A DNA stretch of 64,000 bases, from assembly GCF_014839805.1 (NCBI RefSeq), contig NC_051138.1, forward strand, positions 8,430,983 to 8,494,982. The letters are read 5' to 3'. Source of the DNA: Manduca sexta. Lineage: Eukaryota; Arthropoda; Insecta; Lepidoptera; Sphingidae. A program made the position numbers and the translations under genes. Below the pieces are notes generated by a model. It ran no database searches. It was not told the origin of the DNA and was given only the letters and a program-made list of their open reading frames with translations. Positions 58,828 through 64,000 of this stretch are shown here, piece by piece (position 1 is the stretch's first letter; each line of letters begins with the position of its first letter).

Positions 58828-61800
58828 AATGTAGATTACTTATTTACACATTACAGATTTCGACTCGAACAACACTGATTTCGATCATGCGCTTTTGAAT
58901 TCAAATCTGGCGCCTAGATCTTCAATAGATTTACAATCCAATTACGCAAGTCACTAAAATAGAAAAAACATATTTCATGTTGTATTTTATTTTATAAATA
59001 GCAAGTACCTGCTTGACGTAGTGCTCAGACACTCGAATAAACGTAATATTTTATTTAGTTAAATACAATGCATGTACCTAAATTTAAGTTTAAGTTGTTG
59101 GGTACATTTATGAAATACACATTCAAAACAAAATTGAAGAACACTTTTAATATGTTTATGTTTTATAGTTAAAATATCTGACCCGGCAAACGTTGTTCTG
59201 TCTTATAGACATATTATATTATATAAAATATTTCAATATTTAACAACATAAATAATTTCGTTCTGAAATACGAACGATAGTTAAACTTGCGGTATGAATT
59301 ATACTGTAAGACCTATTTTCATAGCAACCAAGTCATAACAATCGGTAGGGCCGTTGCGGAGGAGTGCCACCACAAATACCGTGATACAATTTTATATGTA
59401 CATAAGTATTCTATTTGAAGTACCTAGCATCGCTAGAACATAAATCTGTCATAGAGCTATACCAAAATTTTATAAATCAGAAGATACCGCACGATGCTCT
59501 AGAAAACCTCTGACGGCTACTCAGTTGGATGTGTTGCAGGGATCATAATTGTCTGATAAAATGTGACGAACCCCAACACAAGGGTAATCGAATGTCATAC
59601 GTGGTCGACGCTCGACAAAACTACTTGGAGTCTGCCAGCTGGCGCGCACTCTCTCCTGAGTTATGTCCTCGCTGTCCAACTTTCTGCACCTTGTTTCTGC
59701 AACATTTGTAAATGACGTCTTAAATGTATGAACTTTAGGGTTAAGAAACTCCGAACTTACACGTTCATATGGCCATTATGACGCCTCATTATATATCAAA
59801 CTTGCTTTTGCCAGCGACTCTACTCGGGCAAGTTTCGGTAGACGGAAAGTGTTGATTGTTACAAGTTATAAAAGTGTGAAAGATGCTTTTAACTCGATGC
59901 GTATATTTTTCTTTAACTCTTGTTGCATACCGTTTATGAGAGAAGTCTGTTTTCAATTATTTTGTTATTCGATAAGATATTGCCTGGAAGGACACTTTTT
60001 CATTAAAAGAACTTACAGTTAATACTTACGAAATATCTAAACTATCACGATACTAAAAAATCAATAATAAGCAGTGCCTTAAAATATAATGGATTGGAGT
60101 TTTGACTAAGCAGTAATAACTTACAAAAAATTAATAACAAATTGTTTTTTTACAAAATTTTAAACTATGTTTAGAAGATAGCTCTTTTCTCGAAAATGGC
60201 CAGATTTTTATTTTAGTTATCTCTCCCATCTCTTTATTAACTGTTTTTAAAAAACAAAGTGAAATTATGTATTCTCAGGAGTCATATATCCACAACAATT
60301 TGCATTATAATTGGTTTAGCGGTTTATAAGACTTTAGAATTTATCATATTATTATGGATCACTCGAGCTTCGTTAATATATACAAGGAATGGTTACCCGA
60401 GTGCCGTATAAACATTTTTGTAATGTTATTTACTTAAGTATTAAGAATATCTATCGGCCCATGAGTACCGTTGTAACCAACTCTATCTTCTCGTGAGTCG
60501 TATACCTCGTACGTCCAAGATAGCGCTATAAAGCAACACCAGTTGCCATTTATGACGAAGGTCAGCCAGCTATAATTCATAAACATCAGCTCTGGAAAAA
60601 TATGAACCGTTATTTGCTACAACAAAAGGTCATTATTGCGGTCAATTCGATACTAAATCAGTATCCACCTGACTAGTAACATGCGTTTATTCTTATTTCA
60701 TTTACCCTTTGTACACATGGTATACATGCGGACTCAATGCCGTGGTCATTCCCTCCCAGTCAACTTTAGGGTAGTTTACAATAATACATAACGGAATCGT
60801 TAATATATTCATATAGTTAAATTGGAAACATCCACACATGTAAGGTACGAACACGAAAGTCACAGCATGCATTATTCCACTTATCAATTCCACACCGTCA
60901 TCGTAACTTTGTGAACTCACACACACCCGTTCAACACTGAATGTGGGCACTTTGGGTATCACGGGGACGGCTCATAAACTCATTATAAGTTACCCTCATA
61001 TACTAAATCGAGTGACCTTATCCACATAGACGGTAGTTTTAATCGAGACCGCTTTACAAACCATTAAATTCCACGGACGGTTATTGTCGAGCTGGGATCG
61101 TTAAATGAAATTCTAGACAGAGCGGCCGCTTCCCTCCATAATAACATATGGATTTGCAAATTCGAGCTGTAATAGCACATTTATGTTGCTAATACGAGAA
61201 CACAACAACCGAGGACTTTGTATAAGGCTTTTTGTTTCAATTTCGTAAAAATATTGTGTTACGCAACTTTTTCTGTTCGCCTACGAAGAATTACTAAGTT
61301 AGGTTATTTTTAAGATATATGGAAAGTTGTGATGGACTTGGTGAAACATGAGCAAAACTGGATTATACCGTTTCAGAGGCGAATGGTCGCGAGTTCAATT
61401 TCCGAAATGTGACAAATATACATATTTCTCTCTGGACGTTGTCGGCGCGGCAACTCAATTTCAGCAATGTCCAAGTGTCACAGGATGTTCTTGCTGATAT
61501 ACAACTGTTGTGATGTAATATTATTTGCCTTTACATTATATAGAGCAGCTATCATATTTCGACTGCCATTTTCTATCCGCCTCTAAAAAGAATGACTAAT
61601 TTTTATTCTCGACTGTCGCGATCAGGAGATAAATGCAAAACAGTCGATCGCAGATTCTCGACAGAAAGTGAAGTAGCTTATTCTTAACGCCAATTTATCG
61701 GTTCAAAGGTGCGCCGTCGACTAAATAATGGTACGATATAAACTCATCACCTTCTCAGTACCGCCTCTTCCATGTAGAAGGATTTCGCTCGTTCATTCAA

Positions 61801-62971
61801 CTTAAATCGACGTCATTTCGAAAAGCAAAATAGAGCACTTCTGAAAAAGAGTTTCCGATAAAAAGGGCCCATCAAATTTTTTCAATATCCATTTACGAAG
61901 GAATAAGAACGGATTATACGAAAACCAAAACCCCTTAATCCGAGATATAGGATATTGAAACATATCACAGTCTTTGGATGAATTACATCAAGTTTACACG
62001 CGTTTATGTGAATCTTCTTGCTTTACTTTTGTGCTTTTATATGTTGAATCCGTGTGTGTACAAATGATTTAAATACGCGTGCATTAACTTGGTATAAATG
62101 GACTATAAATTATAATTTAATTTATTTAAAAATAGTGCAACAGTACGACCATCTACAACGTAGCCCCAATCCACTCTAAGATTATGGGACAAGCTTCATT
62201 ATTAGTGGGCTTTTATTGAAAGGAAGAGTTCTCGTTTTCAAAGAGCATGTTATAATTCTTAGGTATAGTTATAATTAATTTTTCATACATTTATATTATA
62301 TACTTGTCAAGCTAGTTATTGCCTTAATAATGCGAGATATTGTTCATTATTTTATAGAAAAGACGAGATTCCGCCTCGAACGTACTCTAGACACCTTCAT
62401 GTCGGACACTTTAAGGAAACCATCAAAAATGTGGTTATGGCTCTTCATTGAGAGCGGTTTATATTATTATGTGCAAAGACTATTCATATTCTGAGTTGCA
62501 ACCATCGTAAATTGTGAAATTTATTATTAATAAAAGTTTGAATATGGCAAGTCTTAAAGAAATAATATGACGAGAGTATTGGAACGACAATGGAGGAATC
62601 CTTGTATTGTAAAATTGACATTGTGTACTCATGGTGGAAATTCATGGTCTTGAACCCGCTGCTTTGATATTGTTTTGTACAAGTAGAAGCGTGATAATTG
62701 TTATTTAATCATACATTCAGTATACTGTTTCGTTGGTTGCAGTACCCACGGAAAGCCAACATGCCATAAACCCATTGATGATTATGATATCTTTACCGAC
62801 AAACTTATATTTTGTAATTATAGTTATATGTATTGTTCTAGGTACTGCTCCTATACCGTAGTGATATTGCGCACGCGGTACGACTATCAAATTGAAATCC
62901 GAGTCCAAATCCCGAGTCGAGCCAAACATTGTCACTGGGTTTTTCTATCTTTAATTTACTTAGTGTAGCAC
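58828..62971. other. Unique DNA, no supported gene
   Basis: An 86-codon minus frame (60702-60962) and a 60-codon frame (59529-59711) show no domain. A short GC-raised patch lies at about 61020-61140. 59166-59480 (GACCCGGCAAACGTTGTTCT ... GCCGTTGCGGAGGAGTG) resembles worn lepidopteran repeat DNA but could not be assigned. Confidence 0.35.
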
Positions 62972-63095
62972 AGAATCAGGAAGATGATGGCATTACAATT
63001 CCTTGCCTCGGAAAACACGTGAAGCCATTGGTCCTACGCCAGAAGATTCGGTTATTTCGGATTGCCGTCTCATTGGACTATTAGAGTGCAAGTAG
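62972..63095 (+). repeat. Fragment of SINE-like repeat family D
   Basis: CACAGAATCAGGAAGATGAT, CTTGCCTCGGAAAACACGTG, AAGCCATTGGTCCTACGCC and CGGATTGCCGTCTCATTGG match the front of the copy at 43156-43375 in the same order. It stops just before the SINE at 63103. Confidence 0.6.
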
Positions 63096-63102
63096 TGAGA
63101 GA

Positions 63103-63430
63103 GCGGCGATAGCCTAGTTGAGTGTGGAACGGACTGCCAAGACGAATGTCCGCAGGTTCAAATCCCAAGGGCACACACCTCTGACTTTTCTACAAAATCA
63201 TGTGTGTATTCTTTGTGAATTTATCGTTCGCTTTAACGGTGAAGGAAAACATCGTGAGGAAACCTGCACATCTGAGAAGTTCTCTATAGGAATTTCGAAG
63301 GTGTGTGAAGTCTACCAATCCGCACTAGGCCAGCGTGGTGGACTAAGGCCTAATCCCTCTCAGTAGTAGAGGAGGCCCGTGCTCAGCAGTGGGCAAGTAT
63401 ATAATACAGGGCTGATATTATTATTATTAT
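63103..63430 (+). mobile_element. tRNA-derived SINE, full length
   Basis: Head GCGGCGATAGCCTAGTTGAG (A-box region 63110-63122), B box GGTTCAAATCC at 63155-63165, a middle with CGGTGAAGGAAAACATCGTG and a LINE-like end with GGACTAAGGCCTAATCCCTC, closing in GGGCTGATATTATTATTATT. Flanked by AGAGA on both sides (63098-63102 and 63431-63435), a possible short target duplication. Same family as 21030 and 36328. The 82-codon frame inside is not a gene. Confidence 0.9.
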
Positions 63431-64000
63431 AGAGAGAAAGCACTTGTATATTGTGCACACACATGTACACTGTGATATGACCTACGTGATTTTTTGACTA
63501 ATTTCTGTTGATATTGACTGGCGTAGGTGAAATTCAGTTAGAAGAATTTATTTGTGTGTAATGTGTTGACGTAAAAACGATCTTGGCTTAATTTATATTT
63601 CACTTATATTCTTGGTATTAACAAAGCGAGTACCTTTTGATCTGCAGGCGTGAAAATTCTATTTAAGTGCTAATAAAAAAGGCTCTGAAATTGAAAATTA
63701 AAACAAATATTTCTTAGCAAATGCCTACGCTTTCCAAGTAAAATTCGTACAGGTGCCATATATTTTCACGTTTGGACGATATAAAGAGCCAGTGCATTCC
63801 AAGTGCCTATCAATCATACCAATGCGTAACATTTGTCTGCACTCGCAACTGGGACACATTGCATAAATATTACATTAGGAACAATGACTCGCAAAGCAAA
63901 TTTCATCAAAGTATACTGCTGCTCGTATATAGTATTAGATAACATAGACGATCCAAATCAACCCTTGGATACAATCATACAAAATAAAAGTGATTATATT
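63431..64000. other. No gene seen
   Basis: Unique AT-rich DNA to the end of the window. Confidence 0.4.

Noticed and set aside
62700..62735. 15-base identity (GTATACTGAATGTAT on the minus strand) to the iab-4/iab-8 Hox microRNA as I recall it
   Set aside because: Neither strand has the complementary arm needed for the hairpin within 100 bases, and the core CAGTATACTG is itself a palindrome that could match by chance.
1..64000. CRISPR arrays, bacterial operons, riboswitches or phage elements
   Set aside because: Composition, SINEs, LINEs and Helitrons identify animal nuclear DNA, and no direct-repeat/spacer pattern is present.

Overview
This looks like gene-poor nuclear DNA from a moth or butterfly (Lepidoptera). 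It is AT-rich and has no long open reading frame. I recognise a set of lepidopteran transposon signatures in it: Helitron ends (5' TC with a TACTAATATTATAAA-like start, 3' GCGGGCGAAGCCGCG-like hairpin and CTAG), RTE-type LINE tails ending in (ATGT)n, tRNA-derived SINEs with pol III boxes, a mariner relic, a CR1/Jockey-type LINE relic and several foldback elements. No rRNA, true tRNA, CRISPR or operon-like structure is present. Family names rest on recalled hallmarks and were not checked by search.

The only stretch with a fair claim to be host protein-coding is a short minus-strand piece at 2125-2307: a branch-point-like CTAAT, a TTTCAG acceptor, a short leader, an ATG and a 16-residue signal peptide. 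If it is a first coding exon, the gene continues leftward out of the window and the other ~60 kb would be its large 5' intron or upstream DNA. This is a hypothesis.

Layout. 0-10 kb: RTE 3' remnant (1.4 kb), candidate exon (2.2 kb), dead mariner (2.9-3.7 kb), half of a foldback element (6.2 kb), and a SINE split by a GC-rich retroposon with 14-bp target duplications (9.4-10.2 kb). 10-21 kb: mostly unique AT-rich DNA plus one repeat with an internal duplication (18 kb). 21-29 kb: dense repeats, including a SINE, a 1-kb terminal-inverted-repeat element, a foldback next to a tandem array whose unit resembles an RTE tail, Helitron pieces interrupted by a TTAA-flanked MITE, and a CTCGCGAGA-rich element. 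30-36 kb: an RTE-tailed SINE, a 37-bp minisatellite with a 78-bp higher-order repeat, Helitron ends, a second 1-kb hairpin-rich element and a SINE. 38-47 kb: a near-perfect small hairpin, a TA-flanked MITE and SINE-like repeats. 47-50 kb: a Helitron cluster; one copy carries a perfect four-unit heat-shock element. 51-53 kb: LINE ORF2 relic lacking its YADD box. 55-64 kb: two more Helitrons, an 818-bp near-perfect palindrome and two SINE-type repeats.

No gene set here works together as a pathway. The main interest is in how mobile elements have nested, duplicated and folded back, and in the regulatory motif carried by one Helitron.
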